From Pyrinomonadaceae bacterium (GTDB taxonomy: Bacteria > Acidobacteriota > Blastocatellia > Pyrinomonadales > Pyrinomonadaceae), in assembly GCA_026786155.1 (NCBI GenBank), contig JAJAYR010000416.1:1-17821 (forward strand): DNA of 17,821 bases, in the 5' to 3' direction. The notes beneath the pieces were generated by a model. It saw nothing but the letters and a program-made list of their open reading frames with translations, did not search any database and was not told the origin of the DNA. Within the stretch, counting starts at the first letter, position 1, and each line of letters opens with the position of its first letter. Shown piece after piece: positions 1 through 8,485 of this stretch. A program made the position numbers and the translations under genes.

Positions 1-621
1 GAGCCAATTTCCGCGACGTTTGAAGTTTTATCGAATCAGCTTCATCTCAACAAACCGTCGCGCAGCGGCGAAAATCTGGCGGCGGAAAATATCCAAAGCC
101 GTTTGCGCGGCGTGACTTTAATGGCGATTTCCAACTCGGAAAATCGTTTGCTCTTATCGCCCGGCAATAAATCGGAACTCGCCGTCGGTTACTGCACGCT
201 TTACGGCGACACGAACGGCGGTCTGTCGGTTCTCGGCGACGTTTTGAAAACGGAAGTTTATCAAATCGCCCGCCATATCAACGAAACGGCGAAACGCGAA
301 ATTATCCCGTTTGAGATTATCGAAAAAGCACCGTCCGCCGAACTCGCGCCGAACCAATTCGACCGGGACAGCCTTCCGCCTTATGATTTGATGGACGTAA
401 TTTTGAAACGCTATTTTGAAGATAAATTTTCGCCCGCCGAAATCATCGCCGAAGGCAGCGATGAAAAATTAGTTTATGATTTGCTCAACAAAGTCGAATC
501 GCCCGCCAACGAATTCAAACGCCGCCAACTGCCGCCGACGCTGATAATCTCCAAAAACGCCATCGGCATCGGTCGCCGTCGTCCGGTTACGCACAAATAT
601 CGCCGGAATCCAAAAAACTAA
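1..621 (+). CDS. nadE: NAD+ synthase, C-terminal part (5' end outside window)
   Basis: This is the last 206 residues of an NAD+ synthase, which amidates nicotinic acid adenine dinucleotide to NAD+ with ATP in the cytoplasm. The reading frame is open from base 1, so the gene starts upstream of the window. The synthetase signature GNKSELAVGY is followed by CTLYGD, a GGLSVLGDV segment and KTEVYQ, as in the NadE family. Further on come PSAELAPNQ and DSLPPYDLMD, typical of the glutamine-dependent long form, and a C-terminal R-rich end with THKYR. The PP-loop SGGxDS and any N-terminal nitrilase (glutaminase) domain would lie upstream and cannot be seen. The long-form assignment is therefore an inference; membership in the NadE family is secure. 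Confidence 0.93.
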   Translation, partial: EPISATFEVLSNQLHLNKPSRSGENLAAENIQSRLRGVTLMAISNSENRLLLSPGNKSELAVGYCTLYGDTNGGLSVLGDVLKTEVYQIARHINETAKREIIPFEIIEKAPSAELAPNQFDRDSLPPYDLMDVILKRYFEDKFSPAEIIAEGSDEKLVYDLLNKVESPANEFKRRQLPPTLIISKNAIGIGRRRPVTHKYRRNPKN

Positions 622-658
622 GCGGGTGAGTAAAAGTTTTGATGTATTGTGCGCTGTG

Positions 659-736
659 TTCAGAGTCCAAACGCGGAACGCCCTTTGCTTCCGCCGCGCT
701 TCGCTGGCGGAAACAAACTAAAGTTTGGACTCTGAA
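659..736. repeat. REP/MITE-like hairpin repeat with 14-bp perfect outer arms
   Basis: A 78-bp nested palindrome lies between nadE and the rhamnose gene. The outer arms TTCAGAGTCCAAAC (659-672) and GTTTGGACTCTGAA (723-736) are perfect inverted copies. An inner stem pairs TTTGCTTCCGCC with GGCGGAAACAAA, with one wobble position, around a GCGCTTCGCT loop. No gene is supported here. The form suits a dispersed REP or MITE-type element. It could also act as a bidirectional transcript end, but there is no clear U-tract. Confidence 0.7.
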
Positions 737-789
737 CGGGAAGCAAAATGTCGCAAAACTTTCTCTCACCTGCATAAATCAAGCAAAAT

Positions 790-1629
790 ATGAAAATTTT
801 AATCACGGGCGCGAATGGAATGGTCGCCAAAGCGACAATTGATTATTGTCGTTCAATCGGTGATGAAGTCGTCGCCTTGACCAGACAGGAACTCGACATT
901 GCCGATGCCTAAACAGTGGCGGAAACTTTTTTGCGCGAAAAATTCGACGGCGTGATAAATTGCGCGGCTTATACAAATGTTGACGGCGCGGAATCGAACG
1001 AAGAAGTTTGTTATCGAGCTAACGCCGTCGGCGTGGAAAATCTCGCCGTCGCCGCCAAAAAAATTGACGCGGCTTTCGTGACGATTTCGACCGATTACGT
1101 TTTCGACGGCGCGAACGAGAATTTCTACACGCAGCGCGACACGCCGAATCCGCAGGGCGTTTATGCCAAATCTAAACTCGAAGGCGAAATCCGGGCGCGA
1201 AATGCCTACGCCCGTTCAATCGTCGTGCGTTCCGGCTGGATTTACGGCGCGGACGGGACGAATTTTTTGAGCGTGATGCCCCAACTTTTGGCGGACGGAA
1301 AGACGATAAAAGTAATCGGAGACAGTTACGGCACGCCGACTTTTGCGGGCGATTTGGCAAAGCGTCTGCGCGAACTCGCCGCGCTCGATTTGCCGAACGT
1401 CTATCACGTTACCAACGCGGGCGACGGCACGAGTTACGAAGGTTTTGCGCGAAAAGTCGCCGCGCTAAAAGGTTTTGACCAAAAGTTGATTGAAAGCGTT
1501 TCGGTTCACGATTTGAAACGTCCCGCGCCGCGTCCGGTGAATTCAAAACTCGCGTGTTTATTCAGCCAAAAGTTCGGGCTTGCCCCGCTGCGAAACTGGG
1601 AGCAAGCCCTGTCTGATTTTCTCGAATAA
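790..1629 (+). pseudogene. rfbD: dTDP-4-dehydrorhamnose reductase, interrupted by in-frame TAA at codon 41
   Basis: This gene would reduce dTDP-4-dehydro-L-rhamnose to dTDP-L-rhamnose, a sugar for surface polysaccharide. Read from the ATG at 790, the frame gives a start MKILITGANGMVA, with the GxxGxxA nucleotide-binding motif, and runs to LDIADA. It then meets TAA at 910-912 and continues in the same frame to the natural stop at 1627-1629. Downstream are STDYVFDG and the catalytic YAKSK (Y125, K129 in full numbering). Total length of 279 codons fits the family. The only open alternative starts at GTG 916 and would lack the dinucleotide-binding strand, so it should not work. CAA or GAA to TAA is a single-base change. 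A real nonsense mutation, a sequencing error and readthrough all remain possible. No strong Shine-Dalgarno is seen. Confidence 0.85.
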
Positions 1630-1664
1630 CATCAGTCGGGATAAGCCGAGGCGAAAAGACAATC

Positions 1665-1741
1665 GCCGCAAAAAGGCACAGAAAACACAAAAAGGAAGAT
1701 TAAATAAAATCTCTTTTGTGTTTTCTGCGTCTTTTTGTGGC
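1665..1741. terminator. Long A/T-rich hairpin, likely bidirectional terminator
   Basis: The spacer between two converging genes holds a long imperfect inverted repeat. The left arm starts GCCGCAAAAAGGCACAGAAA at 1665, and the right arm ends TTTCTGCGTCTTTTTGTGGC at 1741. The arms are about 34 nt each with a few mismatches, around a short A/T loop near 1700-1706. T-runs follow on both strands. The position is right for ending transcripts of both the rhamnose gene and the minus-strand kinase gene. The CACAGAAAACACAAAAAG wording also resembles dispersed intergenic repeats of other bacteria. Confidence 0.65.
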
Positions 1742-1770
1742 TAGATTTTTCTTACCTCGAATTGACGTTT

Positions 1771-4293
1771 TTATTTTTTCCGGCTCATCGAAAACATCTC
1801 GTCTTCTTCATCCATAAAAGGCGTTGAATCGTCGTCTTTGTTCGGCGTATAATAGCCCGAATAGCCGTAGCCGTAATAATCGTATTCCAGAGAAGTTGCG
1901 CGGATTCCGTTCAAAACTACGCCGTAGATTCGCGCTCCGATGCTGCTGAGTCTCTGCTTAAAGCGGCGCGTCAGGTAAATCGAACTCTTGCCCGCCAAAG
2001 TTACCAGCACTACGCCGTCCACAATCATCGAAAGAATCGCTGCGTCGGTAAAGAAAATCGCGGGCGGCGAATCAATAATGATGTGTTTATAAGTGCCTTT
2101 TAAATACTGAAGCAGATTCTTCATCTCGTTCGAGCTTAAAAGTTCAGCCGGATTCGGCGGAATCGGACCGCTGGTGATAACTTTCAAATTCGGCAAACCG
2201 CTGTAACTTTGAATCAAACTTTCAGGCTTTTTATTGCTCGAAAGATAGCTGGTCAAACCGTGGACGTTCGCCACGCCGAAATGTTTATGCAGACGCGGAC
2301 GGCGCAAATCGCAGTCAATAATCAAAACTTCCGCGCCCGACTGTGCCAAGGTGATCGCCGTATTGATGGCGGTCGTCGTTTTTCCTTCGGACGGCTGGGC
2401 GGAAGTTATCAAAATCGTCTGCGGCGGTCTTCCGGCGGACGAAAATAAAAGCGACGTTCGCAGATGGCGATAGGCTTCGACCATCGCCGAACGCTTGTCG
2501 CCGGCGGCAATCAAAGCCAGCGAACTGGATTCACTACCGAGATTTCCGGTAAGCTGGTTGACCTTGCGCTTTTCGCCGGTGGTCGTGAACGGAATCAAAG
2601 CGAGCGTCGGCAAGCCGAGATGTCTGCCGATGTCGTCGGAAGTTCTGATTGAATCATCGAGATAATCGAGCAAAAACGCCAGACCGACACCTGCCGCCAG
2701 CGAAATCAACAACGCGACCATGATATTTCGGGTTCGGTTCGGTCCGATGGGACTACCGGGCGTGATCGCCATACTTGAAATTTTAAGATTATCCGGCTGA
2801 CTGCTCGTAATCGTCAATTCAAATTCCTTCTGCCGCTGCACGTATAAGTCAAGCAAGCCGCGGTTTGTTTCGATTTCGCGGCTCAAAGTCGTCAGACGGG
2901 TTTCCGCGACTCCCTGATTATTAGCAGAGGAAAACTCCGCCATATACGCCACGCGAAGTTCGGCTTCACGCTTCCGCGCGGCTTCAAGCTGTGCCTGGAG
3001 ACCGTTTAAGGTTTCCTTTTCGGCACTTTTTTCTAGGGCGACACCTTCGGATGCAATCTTCTGCGAAACTTCTTTCTCTATCTTTTCCCTGTTTTCTATA
3101 AGAGATTCGATTTTTGCCTCGATAACTTTGACCGCTGGAAACTCGCGCTCATACTTAACCAATAAAGTTGCTTTCTCAGTTTCGGCGGCTTGAATTTGAT
3201 TGCCGATGTTCTCGATACGTTTTTCTAAATCGGCTTTTCGTTCGAGGTTTTTTTCGCGGGCAGACAGAATCGCTGCGTTGTCGCCGACAACATCAATAAT
3301 GTTGCCTCGCGCTCCGGCACGCTGGACGGCTTCGTAACGCCCTTGCAGTTTTCTCCGGTCGTCTTCCGCCGACAACCATCTTCCGCTTAAATCCTGCAGC
3401 CGTTGGGCGAGCAAGTCCTGTCCCTTCTCGGCACGCAGCGGGATTCTGGAGTCCTGCATATATTTGATGCGCTCTTGTTCCTGGTTATTGATGTTCCCCT
3501 TTAATTCTTCGATTGAATTATTTAAATCTTCTAATGATCTTCTGCCGCCTTCGGATTCGCGTTTAATGTCTTCTTTGATAAAAACCTGGCAGATCATATC
3601 GGCGGTTTTCGCCGCTAATACCGGATTAGTGCTTTGCACGATGATATTTACTATATTGGTGTTTTCAACCTGACTAACGCGCAAACCACCGAGCAGAATA
3701 TTGGCATAACGATCAACTCTTTCCTTTTCTTCGGGTGTTAGTGCCGACTCCTTGCCGTTTTTGCCGTAATCGTCATTTTCCGTCAGCGCAGGCAGCGAAG
3801 CCTGTTTGTTTTCAGCATCTTTTTCGCTTGAGAACATCGAGCGCACCGTCGAGATAAATTCGCGGTTTTGTCCGCTGAACAAATTCGGGTCGCGGTGCAA
3901 ATTCAATCTGATGACGACTTCACGCATCAAATCCGGATTTTGCAACAGCCGCAACTGCGTATTGTAGTAATTAACGTCAACGCCCAAACTGATATTAATC
4001 CCCGAGTCCTTCGACTGTAATTTCGGTTTGCGCGGTTCGATAATCATTTCCGTGCTGGCTTCATATATCAAAGGCTGCCGATACATATAAAAAGCGACGA
4101 CCGTCGTCGTTAAAATCGTCATCGCCAAAATTATCGGCAGCCGCTTATAGACGACGTTCCAATACTCACGAAACGACCGCGATTCGCCCGATTCCTCATC
4201 GTAAATCGGCGCGTAATGAGTCGGTTCGGGTTGATTAACTGATCGTAAATCGTTGGTTTTCGGTAAAGGCAGCAATTTTTCGTCTTTTTCCAT
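1771..4293 (-). CDS. Wzc-like polysaccharide co-polymerase / BY-family tyrosine autokinase
   Basis: An inner-membrane protein of 840 residues that would control chain length and export of exopolysaccharide or capsule. Layout: a cytoplasmic N-terminus, TM1 at about 52-71 within a Wzz domain, a long coiled-coil periplasmic part (about 190-480), TM2 at about 524-543, then a CpsD/CapB-type kinase. The kinase shows Walker A SAQPSEGKT (K638), Walker A' VLIIDCDLRRPR (D660, D662) and Walker B HIIIDSPPA (D741). The tail has seven tyrosines between 804 and 815 (YDYYGYGYSGYY), the usual autophosphorylation cluster, followed by an acidic end. The ATG at 4291-4293 is chosen; a short AAGAAG purine run lies just before it. 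A TATAAT box lies 23 nt upstream. It points away from the oxidoreductase gene and toward the rhamnose gene, with which it may share a role in surface sugar. Family membership is secure; the polymer is unknown. Confidence 0.93.
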   Translation of the reverse strand: MEKDEKLLPLPKTNDLRSVNQPEPTHYAPIYDEESGESRSFREYWNVVYKRLPIILAMTILTTTVVAFYMYRQPLIYEASTEMIIEPRKPKLQSKDSGINISLGVDVNYYNTQLRLLQNPDLMREVVIRLNLHRDPNLFSGQNREFISTVRSMFSSEKDAENKQASLPALTENDDYGKNGKESALTPEEKERVDRYANILLGGLRVSQVENTNIVNIIVQSTNPVLAAKTADMICQVFIKEDIKRESEGGRRSLEDLNNSIEELKGNINNQEQERIKYMQDSRIPLRAEKGQDLLAQRLQDLSGRWLSAEDDRRKLQGRYEAVQRAGARGNIIDVVGDNAAILSAREKNLERKADLEKRIENIGNQIQAAETEKATLLVKYEREFPAVKVIEAKIESLIENREKIEKEVSQKIASEGVALEKSAEKETLNGLQAQLEAARKREAELRVAYMAEFSSANNQGVAETRLTTLSREIETNRGLLDLYVQRQKEFELTITSSQPDNLKISSMAITPGSPIGPNRTRNIMVALLISLAAGVGLAFLLDYLDDSIRTSDDIGRHLGLPTLALIPFTTTGEKRKVNQLTGNLGSESSSLALIAAGDKRSAMVEAYRHLRTSLLFSSAGRPPQTILITSAQPSEGKTTTAINTAITLAQSGAEVLIIDCDLRRPRLHKHFGVANVHGLTSYLSSNKKPESLIQSYSGLPNLKVITSGPIPPNPAELLSSNEMKNLLQYLKGTYKHIIIDSPPAIFFTDAAILSMIVDGVVLVTLAGKSSIYLTRRFKQRLSSIGARIYGVVLNGIRATSLEYDYYGYGYSGYYTPNKDDDSTPFMDEEDEMFSMSRKK

Positions 4294-4316
4294 ACTTCTT
4301 TTTATTAAGCCCTTTT

Positions 4317-4322
4317 ATTATA
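4317..4322 (-). promoter_or_regulatory. Candidate -10 box for the Wzc-like gene
   Basis: On the minus strand this reads TATAAT, 23 nt before the ATG of the Wzc-like gene. No convincing -35 hexamer is seen at the usual distance. It is a match to the sigma-70 consensus in A/T-rich DNA, so chance is possible. Confidence 0.35.
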
Positions 4323-4481
4323 AATTCTCATCAAAGTTTCAGCGGGCAAACTTGTTTTATAGCACATTCGGAACAAAATTACACACGCATTCGTACAGAT
4401 TTTTTGAGAATATACATCTTTTTCCGTTTCAAAGCAAAATTTCGTAAGTCTTTTGAAACCCGCAACTTTTGTTTCGACCCG

Positions 4482-4524
4482 AAAGTAAATGATATATTTT
4501 TCTTTTAATCAAGAAATTTACTTT
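4482..4524. repeat. 9-bp inverted repeat upstream of the oxidoreductase gene
   Basis: AAAGTAAAT (4482-4490) and ATTTACTTT (4516-4524) are perfect inverted copies separated by 25 bp, ending 20 bp before the ATG at 4545. The rest of 4294-4544 is A/T-rich divergent promoter DNA with no gene. The pair could be an operator or a leader hairpin. In such A/T-rich DNA it might also be chance. Confidence 0.4.
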
Positions 4525-4544
4525 AAGTTTATATTAAGTCTTTT

Positions 4545-7500
4545 ATGATTGCTATTTCTGAAAAACAAACCAATTTTACGAACGAATCCGGCGGCGATTT
4601 TAATTTAGGCATTACCGGGTTCAGATATTCAGAGCTTTATGATGCAGAAAAACTCCGTGCGCTTGCCGAAAAATTTTACGATTCGGTAAAAGAAGAAAAT
4701 CCGATTCTGCACGGGGCTTTAATAAAATATATCGAGCATCGCGGTAAAGGTTACGAAAAACGGGTCGAATCGAAAATCCTGACCGATGCCGCACCGTATC
4801 TTTCCGAATTTATCGCGCAAATGTTCGATGTCAGCGGCGAACGCGCCGCTTTGCAGAAGGAAATCGCCGAACAAAACCCAATTTGGAAATATAAATTTTT
4901 CGTCCAGCGACGCGCCATCAAAAAGTTTTCGGCGGAAAAAATCGTCGAATTAAACGAAACCGAATTGACCGAAGCGTTGCGCGAATTTAAATTCGCGGCG
5001 TTTGATGAAACGCTGGTTTATGACGAAGAATTATCCATCGCGTTTATCGCCGACAAACTCACGGAAGCCGAAGAAGCGTTGACGAAAAATCTGGAAATCA
5101 CGCCGGAAATTCAGAAAACGCTTGATAAAATAAATCTTGCCTACGATAAATTAAAAGACAAAACCTTCGGCAAAGTCTTTTCGTGTTACGTTGCCGAAAT
5201 CGAAGCGACGGGCGCGATTTTGCCGGTCAAAGCCGTTCTGCATCTTTTGGAAGCGTGGTCGGCGATTCAGTTTTTCGGCAAGCAGAAACGCTGGTATTCA
5301 TTCAAAACGCCGCACGGACTCGATTATCAAAACCTCGTCCATCTGATTCATCCGCAGGAAGATTTGCCGAATTTACTGAACGGCGCAAACGAGGAACTGC
5401 GGCGGCGCGACGGTTTCAAATTGACCGACGATAGAGGAACGCAGCGCGACGCGCTTTACGAAGTTGATTATTGTCTGATTTGCCACGAGCGCGAAAAGGA
5501 TTCGTGTTCGACCGGCTTGCACGAAAAAGACGGCGGCGCGAAACGCAATCCGCTCGGAATCAAACTCGAAGGCTGTCCGCTCGACGAGAAAATTTCGGAA
5601 ATGCACTTGATGAAAAAGCACGGCGATTCGATTGCATCGCTTGCGCTCGTAACCATTGACAATCCGATGTGCGCCGGAACGGGACACCGCATCTGCAACG
5701 ATTGTATGAAAGGCTGCATTTTCCAAAAGCAAGAGCCGGTGAACATTCCGCTGGCGGAAACTGCCACTTTAACTGACGTTTTAAACTTGCCTTACGGTTT
5801 TGAAATTTACAGTTTGCTGACGCGGTGGAATCCGCTGAACGCGAAACGTCCATACACGCTGCCGTATAACGGAAAAAATGTTCTGGTCGTCGGTTTAGGT
5901 CCGGCAGGTTACACGCTGGCGCATTATCTTTTAAACGAAGGTTTCGGTGTCATCGGCGTTGACGGGTTAAAAATTGAACCGATGAGCGACGAAATTACCG
6001 GCAAAAATGGCAAGTCGTGTCCGAAACCAGTAAAGGATATTAACGACATTACCGACGAACTCGACGAGCGAATTTTGTCGGGTTTCGGCGGCGTTTCCGA
6101 ATATGGAATTACGGTTCGCTGGGATAAAAATTTCCTGACGATGCTGCAACTAATGCTGACGAGGCGCAAGCGTTTTCGCGCTTACGGCGGCGTTCGTTTC
6201 GGCGGAACTTTTACGATTGAAGATGCCTGGGATTTCGGTTTCGACCATATTGCGATTGCCACCGGCGCGGGTCGCCCGACGATTGTGCCGATGAAAAATA
6301 ATCTGATTCGCGGCATTCGGCAGGCTTCGGATTTTCTGATGTCGCTGCAATTAACCGGCGCGTTTAAAAAAGATACGCTGTCGAATTTACAAGTTAGACT
6401 GCCCGCCGTCGTCATCGGCGGCGGGTTGACGGGCGTTGATACGGCGACGGAGACTTTCGCTTATTATCCGGTGCAGGTTGAGAAAATGCTTGGAAAATAC
6501 GAAACGGTCGTGGAGGAATTCGGCGAAGCGGCGGTTTGGGCGAAATTTGACGAACAGGAAATCGGCGCAATGCAGGAATTTCTCGAACACGGCAGAGCGA
6601 TTCGCGCCGAAAGAGAACGTGCTTTTGAGGCGGGCGAAGCACCGAATTTCGTGCCGCTCGTCCAAAGTTGGGGCGGCGTTTCGTTAATTTACAGAAAGCG
6701 TTTGCAGGATTCGCCCGCGTATCGGCTCAATCACGAAGAAGTGCAAAAAGCTCTGGAAGAAGGCATCAACTTCGTCGAATGTATGAACCCGACCGAAGCC
6801 GTGCCGGACGAATTCGGCGCGGTCAAGGCGTTGATTTTCGAGCGTTTGAATTACGTCGCGGAAACCGGAAAATTTGAAAATACGGGCGAATCGGTTGAGT
6901 TTCCCGCCAGAACGGTTTGCGTCGCCGCCGGAACTTCGCCGAATGTTATCTACGAAAAGGAAAAACCCGGAACTTTCAAATTAGATGAATGGCGACAGTT
7001 TTTCGAGCCGTTTGAAGTCGTCAAAAACGGCGACGGAAAATTTCACGCCGTCGAATCGAAACAGGGATTTTTCACGTCCTACGAACGCGACGGAAAATTT
7101 ATCAGCTATTACGGCGACAACCATCCGCGCTACGCCGGAAACGTCGTCAAAGCGATGGCTTCGGCGAAACACGGCTACGAAAAAGTCGTCGAAATCTTCG
7201 CCGACGAATTGGCGACGCGCGGCGATTTGCCGCAAACCGCACGCGACCAAATTTTCGATAAACTCGAAGCAACTTTGGACGAACAGTTGAGAGCGTATGT
7301 CGTCAAAATTGATAGACTCACGCCGACGATTATTGATGTCATCGTCAAAGCACCGCTGCAAGCCAGAAAATTCGAGCCGGGACAGTTTTATCGTCTGCAA
7401 AATTTTGAAACGAGTGCGCCGATGGTCGGCGGCAAGCGTTTGATGATGGAAGGTTTGGCGTTGACCGGCGCGTGGACGGACAAGGAAAAAGGCTTGCTTT

Positions 7501-8258
7501 CGATGATTGTGCTGGAAATGGGAACGTCTTCGCGCCTCTGTTCGCTTTTGAAGGAAGGCGAAGAAATTCTCGTAATGGGACCGACCGGAACGCCGACGGA
7601 AATTCCCGAAAACGAAACGGTTCTGCTCGCGGGCGGCGGTTTAGGGAACGCGGTTTTGTTCTCGATTGCCAAAGCGATGCGCGAAAATCACAACGAAGTA
7701 ATCTATTTCGCCGGATACAAAGACGGCGCGGATTTATTCAAACGCAAGGAAATCGAAGACGTAACCGACAAAGTTGTCTGGGCGACCGATTTTGGCGTTG
7801 AAATTCAACCCGAAAGAGCGCAGGACGCGCATTTTCGCGGCAACATCGTGCAGGCGATGATTGCCTACGCCGAAGGAAAACTCGGCGCACAAAACGTCAA
7901 TTTGAAAGACGTTGACCGCATCATCGCCATCGGTTCAGACCGAATGATGAACGGCGTTCGGGAAGCCAGACACGCCGCCTTAAAACCGTATTTGAAGGAA
8001 CAGCACACGGCAATCGGTTCAATCAACTCGCCGATGCAGTGTATGATGAAGGAAGTTTGCGCCCAATGTTTGCAGCGGCACGTCAACCCGCATACGGGCG
8101 AAGAATTTTTCGTCTTTTCGTGTTTTAACCAAGACCAAAATCTCGATTTCGTTGATTTCAAAAACTTGAATGATAGATTGCGGGCAAATTCGGTTCAGGA
8201 GAAATTGACAAATCTGTGGCTCGATAAAGTTTTTAAGGATGTCGGAGTAAAAAGCTGA
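4545..8258 (+). CDS. Large multidomain iron-sulfur FAD/NAD(P) oxidoreductase (GltD-like plus FNR/PyrK-like fusion)
   Basis: A 1237-residue predicted soluble redox protein. Residues 1-300 match no domain I recognise. Then comes a cysteine block resembling the iron-sulfur domain of GltD/dihydropyrimidine dehydrogenase: C310, C313, C321, C344, C376, C384, C387, C391. A Rossmann motif GLGPAG (450-455) and a second GGGLTG (625-630) suggest a GltD-type FAD and NAD(P) module. The C-terminal third looks like a ferredoxin-reductase/PyrK module: FEPGQFY, then GGGLG (1030-1034), then C1166-x5-C1172-x2-C1175 and C1193, a spacing suited to a [2Fe-2S] site but not the exact PyrK spacing. It probably passes electrons between NAD(P)H, flavins and clusters; the substrate is unknown. 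The ATG is preceded by A/T-rich DNA without a clear Shine-Dalgarno. The stop overlaps the next start (TGATG), so it is probably cotranscribed with the following genes. Confidence 0.85.
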   Translation: MIAISEKQTNFTNESGGDFNLGITGFRYSELYDAEKLRALAEKFYDSVKEENPILHGALIKYIEHRGKGYEKRVESKILTDAAPYLSEFIAQMFDVSGERAALQKEIAEQNPIWKYKFFVQRRAIKKFSAEKIVELNETELTEALREFKFAAFDETLVYDEELSIAFIADKLTEAEEALTKNLEITPEIQKTLDKINLAYDKLKDKTFGKVFSCYVAEIEATGAILPVKAVLHLLEAWSAIQFFGKQKRWYSFKTPHGLDYQNLVHLIHPQEDLPNLLNGANEELRRRDGFKLTDDRGTQRDALYEVDYCLICHEREKDSCSTGLHEKDGGAKRNPLGIKLEGCPLDEKISEMHLMKKHGDSIASLALVTIDNPMCAGTGHRICNDCMKGCIFQKQEPVNIPLAETATLTDVLNLPYGFEIYSLLTRWNPLNAKRPYTLPYNGKNVLVVGLGPAGYTLAHYLLNEGFGVIGVDGLKIEPMSDEITGKNGKSCPKPVKDINDITDELDERILSGFGGVSEYGITVRWDKNFLTMLQLMLTRRKRFRAYGGVRFGGTFTIEDAWDFGFDHIAIATGAGRPTIVPMKNNLIRGIRQASDFLMSLQLTGAFKKDTLSNLQVRLPAVVIGGGLTGVDTATETFAYYPVQVEKMLGKYETVVEEFGEAAVWAKFDEQEIGAMQEFLEHGRAIRAERERAFEAGEAPNFVPLVQSWGGVSLIYRKRLQDSPAYRLNHEEVQKALEEGINFVECMNPTEAVPDEFGAVKALIFERLNYVAETGKFENTGESVEFPARTVCVAAGTSPNVIYEKEKPGTFKLDEWRQFFEPFEVVKNGDGKFHAVESKQGFFTSYERDGKFISYYGDNHPRYAGNVVKAMASAKHGYEKVVEIFADELATRGDLPQTARDQIFDKLEATLDEQLRAYVVKIDRLTPTIIDVIVKAPLQARKFEPGQFYRLQNFETSAPMVGGKRLMMEGLALTGAWTDKEKGLLSMIVLEMGTSSRLCSLLKEGEEILVMGPTGTPTEIPENETVLLAGGGLGNAVLFSIAKAMRENHNEVIYFAGYKDGADLFKRKEIEDVTDKVVWATDFGVEIQPERAQDAHFRGNIVQAMIAYAEGKLGAQNVNLKDVDRIIAIGSDRMMNGVREARHAALKPYLKEQHTAIGSINSPMQCMMKEVCAQCLQRHVNPHTGEEFFVFSCFNQDQNLDFVDFKNLNDRLRANSVQEKLTNLWLDKVFKDVGVKS

Positions 8259-8485
8259 TGGAAAAGTTAAGCAAGCGAAAATTGGAGAAAATCGAAGAAC
8301 TTTTTCGCAATCCGCCGATGGGCAGCAAAACGGCAGCGGCGCAAGATTTCGGGGTAGATTTGTCGCTTCTTTTCAGATGGCTCAAACTTTCGCCGCAGGA
8401 AAGAATCGAAGAAGCGCGAAGCCGAATGTTTTTTTTGGAAGAAGTCAGAAGACAAGGCGAGTTGGCGCGGAGTAAAAAATCATAA
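8258..8485 (+). CDS. Small helix-turn-helix protein upstream of a nucleotidyltransferase
   Basis: A 75-residue charged protein. Residues about 24-43 (KTAAAQDFGVDLSLLFRWLK) fit a helix-turn-helix, and the C-terminal half, beginning LSPQERIEEA, looks like one long amphipathic helix. The start ATG overlaps the stop of the large oxidoreductase gene by one base, with GGAG about 10 nt upstream. The next gene begins at its stop codon, so the two are translationally coupled with the nucleotidyltransferase. Such small-protein/minimal-nucleotidyltransferase pairs often form toxin-antitoxin or similar two-gene modules. The role as partner or antitoxin is inferred from context only. I do not recognise a named family. 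Confidence 0.65.
   Translation: MEKLSKRKLEKIEELFRNPPMGSKTAAAQDFGVDLSLLFRWLKLSPQERIEEARSRMFFLEEVRRQGELARSKKS

Noticed and set aside
639..842. Open frame of 67 codons after nadE
   Set aside because: It reads through the palindromic repeat and into the start of rfbD in another frame, and has no family-like sequence.
5373..5853. Overlapping open frames on the minus strand inside the large oxidoreductase gene
   Set aside because: They are mirror frames of a strongly supported coding region, low in protein-like character, with no start signals.
6981..7400. 139-codon minus-strand frame
   Set aside because: It is antisense to conserved oxidoreductase coding sequence and rich in F/R, typical of a shadow frame.
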